DNA from: an uncultured Bacteroidales bacterium
GTDB lineage: Bacteria > Bacteroidota > Bacteroidia > Bacteroidales > Muribaculaceae
Direction of reading: 5' to 3'
NCBI GenBank assembly: GCA_900554845.1
Contig: USIY01000149.1
Location: forward strand, 1-5,950
DNA: 5,950 nucleotides
A model generated the notes under the pieces. The model was not told the origin of the DNA, did not search any database, and was given only the letters and a program-made list of their open reading frames with translations. This document shows positions 1-5,946 of this stretch, one piece after another (within the stretch, counting starts at the first letter, position 1; each line of letters begins with the position of its first letter). Made by a program: the position numbers and the translations under genes.

Positions 1-129
1 GCCGAAGCATATTTCCGTTATTGTCCTGAAGAGCTTAAGCCAAAACTCGCACGGGCCATCCTGCGTTTCGCCGCCGAATATGGTGTGGACGTAGAGTCGC
101 CGACGGTCCGCGAATACGCCGCCGAATAA
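1..129 (+). CDS. C-terminal end of an unidentified protein (5' part outside the window)
   Basis: The plus-strand frame starting at base 1 is open for 42 codons and ends with TAA at 127-129. The peptide starts AEAYFRYCPEELKP and ends VREYAAE. It is mixed-charge and probably helical, with no membrane segment or motif I recognise, so I do not assign a function. It is believed to be coding because the frame is open from the window edge, it uses GC-rich third positions (GCC, CTG, GTC, CGC, TAC) like the neighbouring genes, and it stops immediately before a strong terminator hairpin, as a real gene end would. It converges on sufS, whose stop is about 80 bp away on the other strand. Identification would need the upstream sequence. 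Confidence 0.65.
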   Translation, partial: AEAYFRYCPEELKPKLARAILRFAAEYGVDVESPTVREYAAE

Positions 130-132
130 GCG

Positions 133-207
133 GAGATCATCTCATCATATATATCAGGGGCCGCGTAATTGAGATGCGCGGCCCCTGATATATATTGAGA
201 TGGTCTT
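133..207. terminator. Bidirectional terminator hairpin between convergent genes
   Basis: Positions 147-165 and 177-195 are perfect reverse complements (19 bp: an AT-alternating base followed by a GGGGCC-type GC core) around an 11-nt loop. With a 2-nt bulge at 145-146 the pairing continues outward as 139-144 with 196-201, and then more weakly to about 133/207 with G-U pairs. It fills nearly the whole gap between the stop at 129 (plus) and the sufS stop at 211 (minus), so it can end transcripts from both sides. There is no long T-run on either flank, but the A/U-rich lower stem could serve that role. Function is inferred from structure and position. Confidence 0.85.
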
Positions 208-210
208 GTC

Positions 211-1422
211 TTATCCAAGTATGGAGATAGCGCGTTTTAGTGCTGCTATGAATGTGTGGACTTCATCAAATGTATTATAACAGGCAAATGAAGCGCGGAC
301 GGTGCCAGGGACCCCGAGGCGTTCCATAAGCGGCTGAGCGCAATGATGCCCTGTGCGGACGGCCACTCCCTGCTTGTCAAGCAACATTCCGAGGTCGTAA
401 TTATGTATGCCGTCCACATTCAGACTGACAACCCCTTCCTTTCCCGGGGCCGTGCCGTAAATCTTCAGACCGGGAATCTTCACAAGTTCGCGAGTGGCAC
501 ATTCCAGAAGATCGCACTCATGTGCCGCTATATTCTCCATTCCCGTCTCCTCGATGAAATCCAAAGCCTTTGCGAATGCCGCTATGTCCACAAAATCGGG
601 AGTGCCGGCCTCGAATTTGAACGGAAGATCCGCATAAGTGGTTTTCTGAAACGACACATGCGCTATCATTTCACCCCCGCCTTGATACGGAGGCATGTTC
701 TGCAGCAGTTCCCTGCGGCCATATAGGACGCCCATACCGGCGGGTCCATACATCTTGTGACTGGAGAAGACGTAGAAATCGGCGTCGATGTCGCGCATGT
801 CGAGCTTTATATGAGGGGCTGCCTGAGCACCGTCCACCAATACCGGCACTCCTTGTCCATGCGCATAACGGACCATCTCTTCCACAGGGTTTACGGTTCC
901 CAGCACATTGCTGACATGTGTGAACGCCGCCATGACGGTACGCGGAGAGAACAACGCTCTGTACTGGTCGAGACACAGCTCGCCACGGTCGTCTATATCC
1001 ACTACTTTCAGCTTGAAACCGCGTTTTTCAGCTATCAGTTGCCAGGGCACGATGTTGGCATGGTGCTCCATCACCGTCAGGATGATCTCGCCCCCTTCCT
1101 TGAGAGTCAATCCGAAGGAGGACGCCACAAGATTGATGCCTTCGGTGGTGCCCCGGGTAAAGATCACCTCCTGAATGGATTCGGCGTTGATGTAACGTGC
1201 CACCCGGCGGCGTGTCTCTTCCTGCAGATCGGTGGCCTCCTGACTCAAAGTATGCACTCCTCTGTGTACGTTGGCCTTGTGATGAGTGTAGACATCGACT
1301 ATGGCATCCACTACGCGCCGAGGCGTCTGGCTCGTGGCGGAATTATCAAGGTAAACCAGCGGTTTGCCGGCTACATGTCGGTTCAGAATCGGGAACTGCT
1401 CCCGTATTGACGCAACGTCCAT
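211..1422 (-). CDS. sufS: SufS-type cysteine desulfurase
   Basis: This is a cytoplasmic PLP enzyme that converts L-cysteine to alanine and keeps the sulfur as an enzyme persulfide for Fe-S cluster assembly. At 403 aa it has the normal group II desulfurase length. Visible landmarks (E. coli SufS equivalents from memory): RGTTEGINLVA at 90-100; EHHANIVPWQ at 119-128, with the PLP-stacking His120; VDGAQ at 196-200, with Asp197 and Gln200; the PLP lysine K223 in SSHKMYGP; FEAGTP at 270-275; the catalytic Cys361 in RTGHHCAQPLMER; and Arg376. All key residues are present, so it should be active. It is the last gene of the suf operon, starting 3 nt after the sufD stop, which favours translational coupling. 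There is no Shine-Dalgarno motif and the leader is A/T-rich, which is normal for Bacteroidetes. No SufE or SufU partner is in the window. Its 3' end abuts the terminator hairpin. Confidence 0.97.
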   Translation of the reverse strand: MDVASIREQFPILNRHVAGKPLVYLDNSATSQTPRRVVDAIVDVYTHHKANVHRGVHTLSQEATDLQEETRRRVARYINAESIQEVIFTRGTTEGINLVASSFGLTLKEGGEIILTVMEHHANIVPWQLIAEKRGFKLKVVDIDDRGELCLDQYRALFSPRTVMAAFTHVSNVLGTVNPVEEMVRYAHGQGVPVLVDGAQAAPHIKLDMRDIDADFYVFSSHKMYGPAGMGVLYGRRELLQNMPPYQGGGEMIAHVSFQKTTYADLPFKFEAGTPDFVDIAAFAKALDFIEETGMENIAAHECDLLECATRELVKIPGLKIYGTAPGKEGVVSLNVDGIHNYDLGMLLDKQGVAVRTGHHCAQPLMERLGVPGTVRASFACYNTFDEVHTFIAALKRAISILG

Positions 1423-1425
1423 AAT

Positions 1426-2763
1426 TTAAGAATTATGACAATTTGAGCAGGCGGCTTCCGCGCCGGCGAAACGTTTCTCCACGAGCAGATGCAGTCGGTC
1501 GCGCAAACCCGGGATATCGACAAGGTCGATAACGTCGGCCATGAATGCCTGACGCAGCAAGAGACGGGCCTGCGGTTCGGGAATGCCCCTTGACCGCATG
1601 TAGAACACCTGCATCTCGTCCAATTGCCCTATGGCGCAGCCGTGGCTGCATTTCACGTCGTCGTTGTAGATCTCCAGCTCCGGTCGGGCCTCGACACGCG
1701 CGGTGTCGGCCGCCAGCAGATTGCGGCACGCCTGGTACGCCTCCGTCTTGACCGATCCAGGCCGCACGATTATACGTCCCGTGAAAGCACAACGGCTTTC
1801 TCCGTCGGCCGACATCTTGAACAGTTCGTTGCTGATGCAGTGCGGCACAGCGTGGTTGATCCGTGAATAAGTTGAGACTTTGCGCTGACGGTCCTCTATG
1901 GCCATGCCGTAGAGTTTCAAGTCGGCGTTCTCTCCCGCGAAATCGCAATAATATTCATTTCTTGTGACTCCGTTGAACAATGTCATGCCGTCGATCACGA
2001 CGCGGCTGTCGGCTTCCTGCCTCAGGTAAAGGCTCGAGATCCTTGAAGTACGCTGTGACGATTCCTCCAGATCGTAGTAATGCAGCTCGGCGTTCTTTCC
2101 CACATAAAGTTCCACGGTCTGGAGCGTCAGGAAGTTTACCTCCTCGCGCTGCGTATGGTCGCATACCAGGAGTTTCGCCTTGGCGTTGTCCTCCAGAACT
2201 ATCAGCAGGCGGCGCACAGCCATCAGCGGCTGCGTGGCGCCGAGGATGTTGATGAGCTGCAAGGGATTTTCCAAAGTTACATTCTTCGGGACATACAGCA
2301 TGAATCCGTCGCGGGCCAGCAGGGTGTCCAGCGCCACTACAGGGTTGCCGAGGTCGGCCAGTCGGCCGTAATACTTTTCTACGAGTCCGGGATGTTCGCG
2401 GGCTATGGAGCGGAGGCTGCCCACAAGCACTCCTTCGGGCATCTCGGGGAAATTGTCGGGGATCAGCGTACGGTCGTTCAGGGAAAGAATCGGCGAGTTG
2501 CCGGTCATAGGCATGTCGCAGCGGAAAGTGTTTTCCGGTTTGACGTTAATATTGACATCGTCGATGTTGATTCCGTAATCAGGGCCGAGCATTTCCTTGA
2601 GGTCGCAGTTCTCGTAATTGTCGGCGCCTTGTTTAGGGAGTGTGACAGAGGCGAGGATATCTGCAGCCTGCGGACGCAGAGCGTTGAGCGCCGGAGCGCT
2701 GTGCGCGTCTATGCGTTCCTTGACCTGGTGGTAGAGGTCTATGTATTGTTTCAGCGCACTCAT
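1426..2763 (-). CDS. sufD: SufD, Fe-S cluster assembly scaffold subunit
   Basis: SufD is a non-enzymatic subunit of the SufB-SufC2-SufD scaffold on which Fe-S clusters form. The 445-aa protein shows an N-terminal helical part (about 1-140), then the repetitive beta-helix core of the SufB/SufD family (about 145-410). Near the core's end is the diagnostic stretch RPELEIYNDDVKCSHGCAIG (360-379); its KCSHG contains His374, matching the conserved SufD histidine at the SufB interface. This is followed by the helical segment that contacts SufC (YMRSRGIPEPQARLLLRQAF, 388-407). The start codon overlaps the sufC stop as ATGA, and no better start is visible. An oddity is the last seven residues, CSNCHNS, which form a CxxCH motif (Cys439, Cys442, His443). 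I call SufD rather than SufB from its position after sufC, its length and the family motif. The gene is intact. Confidence 0.94.
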   Translation of the reverse strand: MSALKQYIDLYHQVKERIDAHSAPALNALRPQAADILASVTLPKQGADNYENCDLKEMLGPDYGINIDDVNINVKPENTFRCDMPMTGNSPILSLNDRTLIPDNFPEMPEGVLVGSLRSIAREHPGLVEKYYGRLADLGNPVVALDTLLARDGFMLYVPKNVTLENPLQLINILGATQPLMAVRRLLIVLEDNAKAKLLVCDHTQREEVNFLTLQTVELYVGKNAELHYYDLEESSQRTSRISSLYLRQEADSRVVIDGMTLFNGVTRNEYYCDFAGENADLKLYGMAIEDRQRKVSTYSRINHAVPHCISNELFKMSADGESRCAFTGRIIVRPGSVKTEAYQACRNLLAADTARVEARPELEIYNDDVKCSHGCAIGQLDEMQVFYMRSRGIPEPQARLLLRQAFMADVIDLVDIPGLRDRLHLLVEKRFAGAEAACSNCHNS

Positions 2764-3518
2764 TTGTTCTGCTCTTTAATCCAGTCGTAACCGCGTTCCT
2801 CCAGCTCAAGGGCCAGTTCCGGACCGCCTGTCATCACGATGCGTCCCTTGTAAAGGATATGCACGAAGTCGGGGGCAATGTAGTCCAACAGGCGCTGATA
2901 GTGAGTGATCACTATTGTGGAGTTACTGTCGGTACGGAGTTTGTTGACGCCGTTGGCCACGATTCTGAGGGCGTCGATGTCAAGACCGGAATCGGTCTCG
3001 TCGAGGATGCTGAGCTTTGGCTCGAGCATGGCCATCTGGAAAATTTCGTTACGTTTCTTCTCGCCTCCCGAGAAACCTTCGTTGACCGAGCGCGAAGCCA
3101 GTCGGTTGTCCAGTTCCACCACGGCGCGCTTCTCACGCATGAGTTTAAGGAAATCGGTAGCCGACATCGGCTCCTGATGGAAGTATTCCCTCTTTGCGTT
3201 GATAGCGGCGCGCATGAAGTTAACCATCGATACTCCGGGGATTTCCACAGGATACTGAAATCCGAGGAAAAGTCCTTCATGACTGCGGACTTCCGGAGCC
3301 ATATCCAAAAGATTCTTTCCCCTGAATGTGGCCTCGCCCCCCGTGACGGTGTATGCGGGGTTGCCCGCCAATACCATCGAAAGCGTTGACTTTCCGGATC
3401 CATTGGGACCCATTATGGCGTGAACCTCGCCGGGATTCACATCCAGATCTATGCCGCGAAGTATTTCGCGACCGTTTATCTCCGCCTTCAGGCCTCTGAC
3501 TCTTAACATCTCATCCAT
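2760..3518 (-). CDS. sufC: SufC, ABC-type ATPase of Fe-S cluster assembly
   Basis: SufC is the soluble ABC ATPase that drives conformational change in the SufBCD scaffold; it is not a membrane transporter component. The protein is 252 aa, the normal length, with all ATPase motifs: Walker A GPNGSGKS (37-44), Q-loop Gln88 in FQYPVEIPG, signature FSGGEKKR (149-156), Walker B ILDETDSGLD (171-180) with catalytic Glu174, and switch His206 in ITHYQRLL. The EIPGVS and SGGEKKRNEI sequences are characteristic of SufC among ABC ATPases. The chosen start gives MDEMLRVRGL; an internal ATG at 3509-3507 (protein MLRVRGL) fits the usual SufC N-terminus equally well and cannot be excluded. It is first in the operon and overlaps sufD by 4 nt. 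The usual upstream partner sufB is absent from the following 2.4 kb. Confidence 0.97.
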   Translation of the reverse strand: MDEMLRVRGLKAEINGREILRGIDLDVNPGEVHAIMGPNGSGKSTLSMVLAGNPAYTVTGGEATFRGKNLLDMAPEVRSHEGLFLGFQYPVEIPGVSMVNFMRAAINAKREYFHQEPMSATDFLKLMREKRAVVELDNRLASRSVNEGFSGGEKKRNEIFQMAMLEPKLSILDETDSGLDIDALRIVANGVNKLRTDSNSTIVITHYQRLLDYIAPDFVHILYKGRIVMTGGPELALELEERGYDWIKEQNK

Positions 3519-3539
3519 AGTCCGATCTCAGGTTATATC

Positions 3540-3567
3540 TTGTGGTTGCCACAATCAATTGACAACC
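3540..3567 (-). promoter_or_regulatory. Competing small hairpins in the sufC leader
   Basis: Just upstream of the sufC start are two overlapping inverted repeats. TTGTGG (3540-3545) pairs with CCACAA (3549-3554) across 3 nt, and GGTTG (3544-3548) pairs with CAACC (3563-3567) across 14 nt. They share bases 3544-3545 and the second hairpin's stem uses the first one's loop, so they cannot form fully together. They lie 22-49 nt before the start codon within the predicted leader RNA. They could be an operator, or a switch that controls access to the start. No known riboswitch class is recognised. Only the repeats are seen; regulation is inference. Confidence 0.3.
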
Positions 3568-3655
3568 GATAATTTAACTTTTATTATCCCCCCGTTTCCA
3601 AAGGTTATCTTTCAACTTAACAAATATGCAGGCTGTTTGGCCTACTTTCAGACTG

Positions 3656-3687
3656 CAAAATTAATCATTTCACCCCTCAATCGCAAA
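3656..3687 (-). promoter_or_regulatory. Bacteroidetes-type promoter of the sufCDS operon
   Basis: Read on the minus strand, TTTG (3687-3684) is followed after 20 bp by TAATTTTG (3663-3656). This matches the known Bacteroidetes housekeeping promoter pattern of a -33 TTTG and a -7 TAnnTTTG at about this spacing. Transcription would start near 3649-3650, giving a leader of roughly 130 nt before the sufC start at 3518. Its presence suggests that sufC, sufD and sufS form a self-contained transcription unit here without sufB. No other pair this good was found in the 3519-3778 gap, which otherwise shows no gene. Confidence 0.6.
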
Positions 3688-3733
3688 TCATAACGACCTT
3701 TAGGGCACAGTCCCGTCCCGATGGCCAAATCAT

Positions 3734-3760
3734 CATGATTCCTTTATACTATCGATCATG
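3734..3760. promoter_or_regulatory. Weak dyad around a TATACT box upstream of vsr
   Basis: CATGAT (3734-3739) and ATCATG (3755-3760) are inverted repeats separated by 15 nt, and the spacer contains TATACT (3745-3750). This could mark the vsr promoter with a flanking operator, but there is no TTTG box at the right distance and no TAnnTTTG. A start of transcription near 3757 would fit translation from the ATG at 3779 rather than the one at 3758. This is the only candidate seen for vsr and it is weak. Confidence 0.2.
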
Positions 3761-3778
3761 CAGGCGTGTTATATAAAT

Positions 3779-4267
3779 ATGACTGACACAATGACCCCTG
3801 AACAACGCTCGCGTTGCATGTCGGCGATAAAAAGCAACGACACCAAGCCGGAGATGCTTGTACGCAAGTATCTCCACGGCATGGGTCTCAGGTACGGTGT
3901 GCACAACAAGAAACTTCCAGGCAGCCCCGACATAGTGTTACGTAAATACAAGACAGTAATATTCATCAACGGCTGTTTCTGGCATGGCCATGACAATTGC
4001 AGATATTACCGGCTGCCGAAATCCAACATCGAATTTTGGCAAACAAAGATAAATCGTAACCGCGAACGAGACAAACGGGACATCGAAGCGCTCCGCAAAC
4101 GCGGCTGGCGCGTAATAGTGGTCTGGGAATGCGAGCTCCGAACCAAAGAACTCCGCCAACAAACCCTGCAGAAATTATTCTTCTCCATCCAACAGCCCTA
4201 CGTCATCCCGTCAATCGGACCCTCTGTGGCCGCCGAACCCGACGCCCCGTACGGAAACGACATATAA
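3779..4267 (+). CDS. vsr: Vsr-type very short patch repair endonuclease
   Basis: Vsr nicks DNA 5' of the T in T:G mismatches that arise when 5-methylcytosine deaminates, starting short-patch repair. The product is 162 aa from the ATG at 3779. I prefer this start because A/T-rich ATATAAAT precedes it and homologs begin close to TPEQRSRCMSAI; starting at 3758 would add seven residues. Motifs, numbered from 3779: TPEQRSRCMSAIKSNDTKPE (6-25); LPGSPDIV (46-53) with the metal-binding catalytic Asp51; VIFINGCFWHGHDNC (60-74); and VVWEC (114-118). The structural zinc ligands all appear present (Cys66, His71, Cys74, Cys118). Compared with E. coli Vsr, the Thr63-His64 pair is Ile-Asn; from memory this occurs in Bacteroidetes relatives. 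The usual dcm-type methyltransferase partner is not adjacent. The gene points away from suf and toward the portal gene. Confidence 0.93.
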   Translation: MTDTMTPEQRSRCMSAIKSNDTKPEMLVRKYLHGMGLRYGVHNKKLPGSPDIVLRKYKTVIFINGCFWHGHDNCRYYRLPKSNIEFWQTKINRNRERDKRDIEALRKRGWRVIVVWECELRTKELRQQTLQKLFFSIQQPYVIPSIGPSVAAEPDAPYGNDI

Positions 4268-4312
4268 ACTCTGCAAAAGAACACGTAATAAAATCTATTC
4301 TCCCAGAATTAA

Positions 4313-4328
4313 CCGATAGGGATATCGG
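4313..4328. promoter_or_regulatory. Perfect 6-bp inverted repeat with a GGGA loop upstream of the portal gene
   Basis: CCGATA (4313-4318) and TATCGG (4323-4328) are perfect reverse complements around GGGA, which as RNA would be a GNRA-type tetraloop. It lies 45 bp after the vsr stop and 15 bp before the TAATTTTG box, so it covers about where a -33 element would be. It could be an operator for the portal gene or a weak vsr terminator. No T-run follows, which argues against a standard terminator. Confidence 0.35.
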
Positions 4329-4343
4329 GAGGATGAGGGGACG

Positions 4344-4351
4344 TAATTTTG
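4344..4351 (+). promoter_or_regulatory. Candidate -7 promoter box for the portal gene
   Basis: TAATTTTG matches the Bacteroidetes -7 consensus TAnnTTTG exactly and is the same octamer as in the sufC promoter. Transcription would begin near 4358, leaving a leader of about 46 nt with A/T-rich sequence (CCCATTAA) directly before the ATG at 4404. No TTTG is seen about 20 bp upstream; the palindrome occupies that place instead. The promoter would therefore be weak or activator-dependent, or the match is by chance. Confidence 0.35.
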
Positions 4352-4403
4352 TGGGAAACAAGAGAGCAGACGGAATTTATATGCTCTTCAAAATTCCCAT
4401 TAA

Positions 4404-5888
4404 ATGAGTTACAAGAAAGAAAAGGAAGAGCGGCGTGAGGATCTGTTGACGCGGGCCCAGGAGTGCTGGGTGGCGATGGGGAGCTTCAGGGCCGACAGGG
4501 ACCGTTGCAAACGATTCACTTACGGCGACCAGTGGTGCGACCGAATCAGAGACGCCAACAACAATTATGTCACCGAGGAAGAGATCATGCGGGCGCAGGG
4601 GCGCATTCCGCTTAAAAACAATCTTATACGCCGTTTGGTGCGCAATGTGCTGGGTGTGTTCCGCAACCGCTACTCCGGTCCGAAGTACGATGTCCATGAC
4701 GCAGTGGATATGATTCCCGCCGAAACCATGCGTACACTCTTGAGCCATAACGCCGAGACCAACCGTATGGTGGAACTTTATGCCCGTACAATGGAGGAAT
4801 TCCTGATATCGGGAATGTGCGTACATAAGAAATGGTTCGGCAGAAAAGGCCACCTAAACGACTGTTGGACTGACGTGGTCCAGCCGGACAATTTCTTCGT
4901 GGACTCCTCCGGCCGTGATTTCCGCGGCTGGGACATCCAGCTGATAGGCGAAATACATGACATGTCGTTCCAGGAACTGACCGCGACGTTCGCAGAAAGC
5001 AAAGAACGCGTGAATCTGTTGCGAAAATGTTATGAAGACACCGAGACGGGTTCGGTGCGCCGCAACTGCCGTGTATGGGAAGTATGGGAACGATGTCATC
5101 CCGAACGGTGGCATTGCCATGACCAAGCCACCGGAAGATGCTGGAAAGTGGACGACGGCAAAGCCCCCCTCCTAATCATGGAGGAAAACAAGCGACGCGA
5201 AGCCCTTGGCATCCCACTGATCAAGACACAGTGGTTCATGGACGACGAATGGCGCTGGTGCTTCCTTACACCGGAAGGAGTGGTGATAGATTCCGGCAAA
5301 GCCCCTTATAAACATGGAAGCCATCCCTATGTATTCAAAGCCTATCCCTTCATCAACGGCGAAATCCATAGCTTCGTCAGCGACATCCTGGACCAGCAGA
5401 AGTTCACCAACAGGCTCATATCCATGTACGACTGGATACTCAAATCCTCGGCCAAGGGCGTGCTGCTGATGCCGGAAGGAGCTTTGCCTGCCGAAACGGA
5501 CCTCGACAGCATCTCCGAGGAATGGAGCCGTTTCGACGGCGTAATCGTGTTCAAGGCCAAGCCAGGAACTCCAATGCCTCAGCAAATCAGCTCCAACTGC
5601 ACCGACATCGGCATTACCGAACTGCTGAACATCCAGATGAAGATGATGGAGGACATCTCGGGTGTCAACGGCGCGCTTCAGGGCAAACTGGAATCAAACT
5701 CCATGTCCGGCACCCTCTACGATCAACAGACGCGCAACTCCCTCACAGCCTTGGCGGACCTGATGATGTGTTTCGAAGATTTCATCAGCCAGTGCACCGC
5801 AGTCGACGCCTCCAACATAATGCAGTTTTACAGTCGCGAGCGCATCGACAAAATCGCGGGCAAAAATCCGACTGCAATTAACGGATAA
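4404..5888 (+). CDS. Phage portal protein, P22-like, probably cut short at its C-terminus
   Basis: Portal proteins form the twelve-subunit ring at one capsid vertex through which DNA enters and leaves. The 494-aa product shows features I associate with P22-type portals: a charged helical N-terminus; RFTYGDQWCD (37-46); RIPLKNNLIRRLVRNVLGVF (67-86); a tryptophan-rich wing with VQPDNFFVDSSGRD (159-172); VWEVWERC (224-231); the segment DILDQQKFTNRLISMYDWIL (327-346); and near the end DISGVNGALQGKLESNSMSG (417-436) and YDQQTRN (439-445). There is no signal peptide or membrane span. A Cys/His cluster is present at 222-246. The start has an A/T-rich leader and no Shine-Dalgarno. P22 gp1 is about 725 aa, and this protein stops where relatives seem to continue; a +1 frame resumes portal-like sequence (see the next entry). 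No terminase or capsid gene is visible, so it may be a prophage edge or remnant. The assignment rests on motif recognition, not a search. Confidence 0.75.
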   Translation: MSYKKEKEERREDLLTRAQECWVAMGSFRADRDRCKRFTYGDQWCDRIRDANNNYVTEEEIMRAQGRIPLKNNLIRRLVRNVLGVFRNRYSGPKYDVHDAVDMIPAETMRTLLSHNAETNRMVELYARTMEEFLISGMCVHKKWFGRKGHLNDCWTDVVQPDNFFVDSSGRDFRGWDIQLIGEIHDMSFQELTATFAESKERVNLLRKCYEDTETGSVRRNCRVWEVWERCHPERWHCHDQATGRCWKVDDGKAPLLIMEENKRREALGIPLIKTQWFMDDEWRWCFLTPEGVVIDSGKAPYKHGSHPYVFKAYPFINGEIHSFVSDILDQQKFTNRLISMYDWILKSSAKGVLLMPEGALPAETDLDSISEEWSRFDGVIVFKAKPGTPMPQQISSNCTDIGITELLNIQMKMMEDISGVNGALQGKLESNSMSGTLYDQQTRNSLTALADLMMCFEDFISQCTAVDASNIMQFYSRERIDKIAGKNPTAING

Positions 5889-5946
5889 GCCAACCGCCTA
5901 CGAAATAGACATTAATTTTGCATCACAAACCTCAACCAATACTTAA
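5887..5946 (+). pseudogene. Likely out-of-frame continuation of the portal gene
   Basis: The portal frame ends GKNPTAING then TAA (5886-5888). Skipping only T5886 gives GKNPTAING followed by KPTAYEIDINFASQTSTNT and a TAA at 5944-5946. The tail resembles the end of P22-type portals as I remember it, where a YD-type strand is followed by a Ser/Thr-rich turn. The segment is only 19 codons, so an open frame alone could be chance; the argument is the sequence resemblance and the smooth join. It may be a single-base insertion in a decaying prophage, an assembly error, or recoding at the stop. The rest of 5889-5950 shows no other gene start. Confidence 0.4.

Noticed and set aside
757..1410. A long plus-strand open frame opposite sufS
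   Set aside because: It lies entirely antisense to an intact, motif-complete sufS and its peptide shows no family features.
2080..2790. A 236-codon plus-strand open frame opposite sufD
   Set aside because: It is antisense to sufD, whose conserved motifs and operon overlap show that the minus strand is the coding one.
3599..3624. A second promoter-like pair for sufC (TTTG at 3624-3621 and TAACCTTTG at 3607-3599, minus strand)
   Set aside because: The spacing is only 13 bp and the -7 box has one extra base; the pair at 3656-3687 fits far better.
3451..3693. An 80-codon plus-strand frame covering the sufC leader and promoter
   Set aside because: It begins inside sufC antisense, crosses a clear promoter region, and has no recognisable protein features.
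4129..4407. A 92-codon plus-strand open frame overlapping the vsr end and ending with an ATGA overlap at the portal start
   Set aside because: Over half of it is antiparallel in sense to nothing new but simply another frame of vsr, the rest uses several AGG/AGA/GGA codons unlike the neighbours, it covers the candidate palindrome and promoter box, and the peptide resembles nothing I know. The ATGA overlap is worth remembering but is likely chance.
5913..5920. An exact TAATTTTG box with flanks (TTAATTTTGCA) identical to the sufC -7 region, possibly a promoter for a gene beyond the window
   Set aside because: No TTTG lies about 20 bp upstream, and the same bases encode Ile-Asn-Phe-Ala in the likely frameshifted portal tail, so the match may be coincidental.
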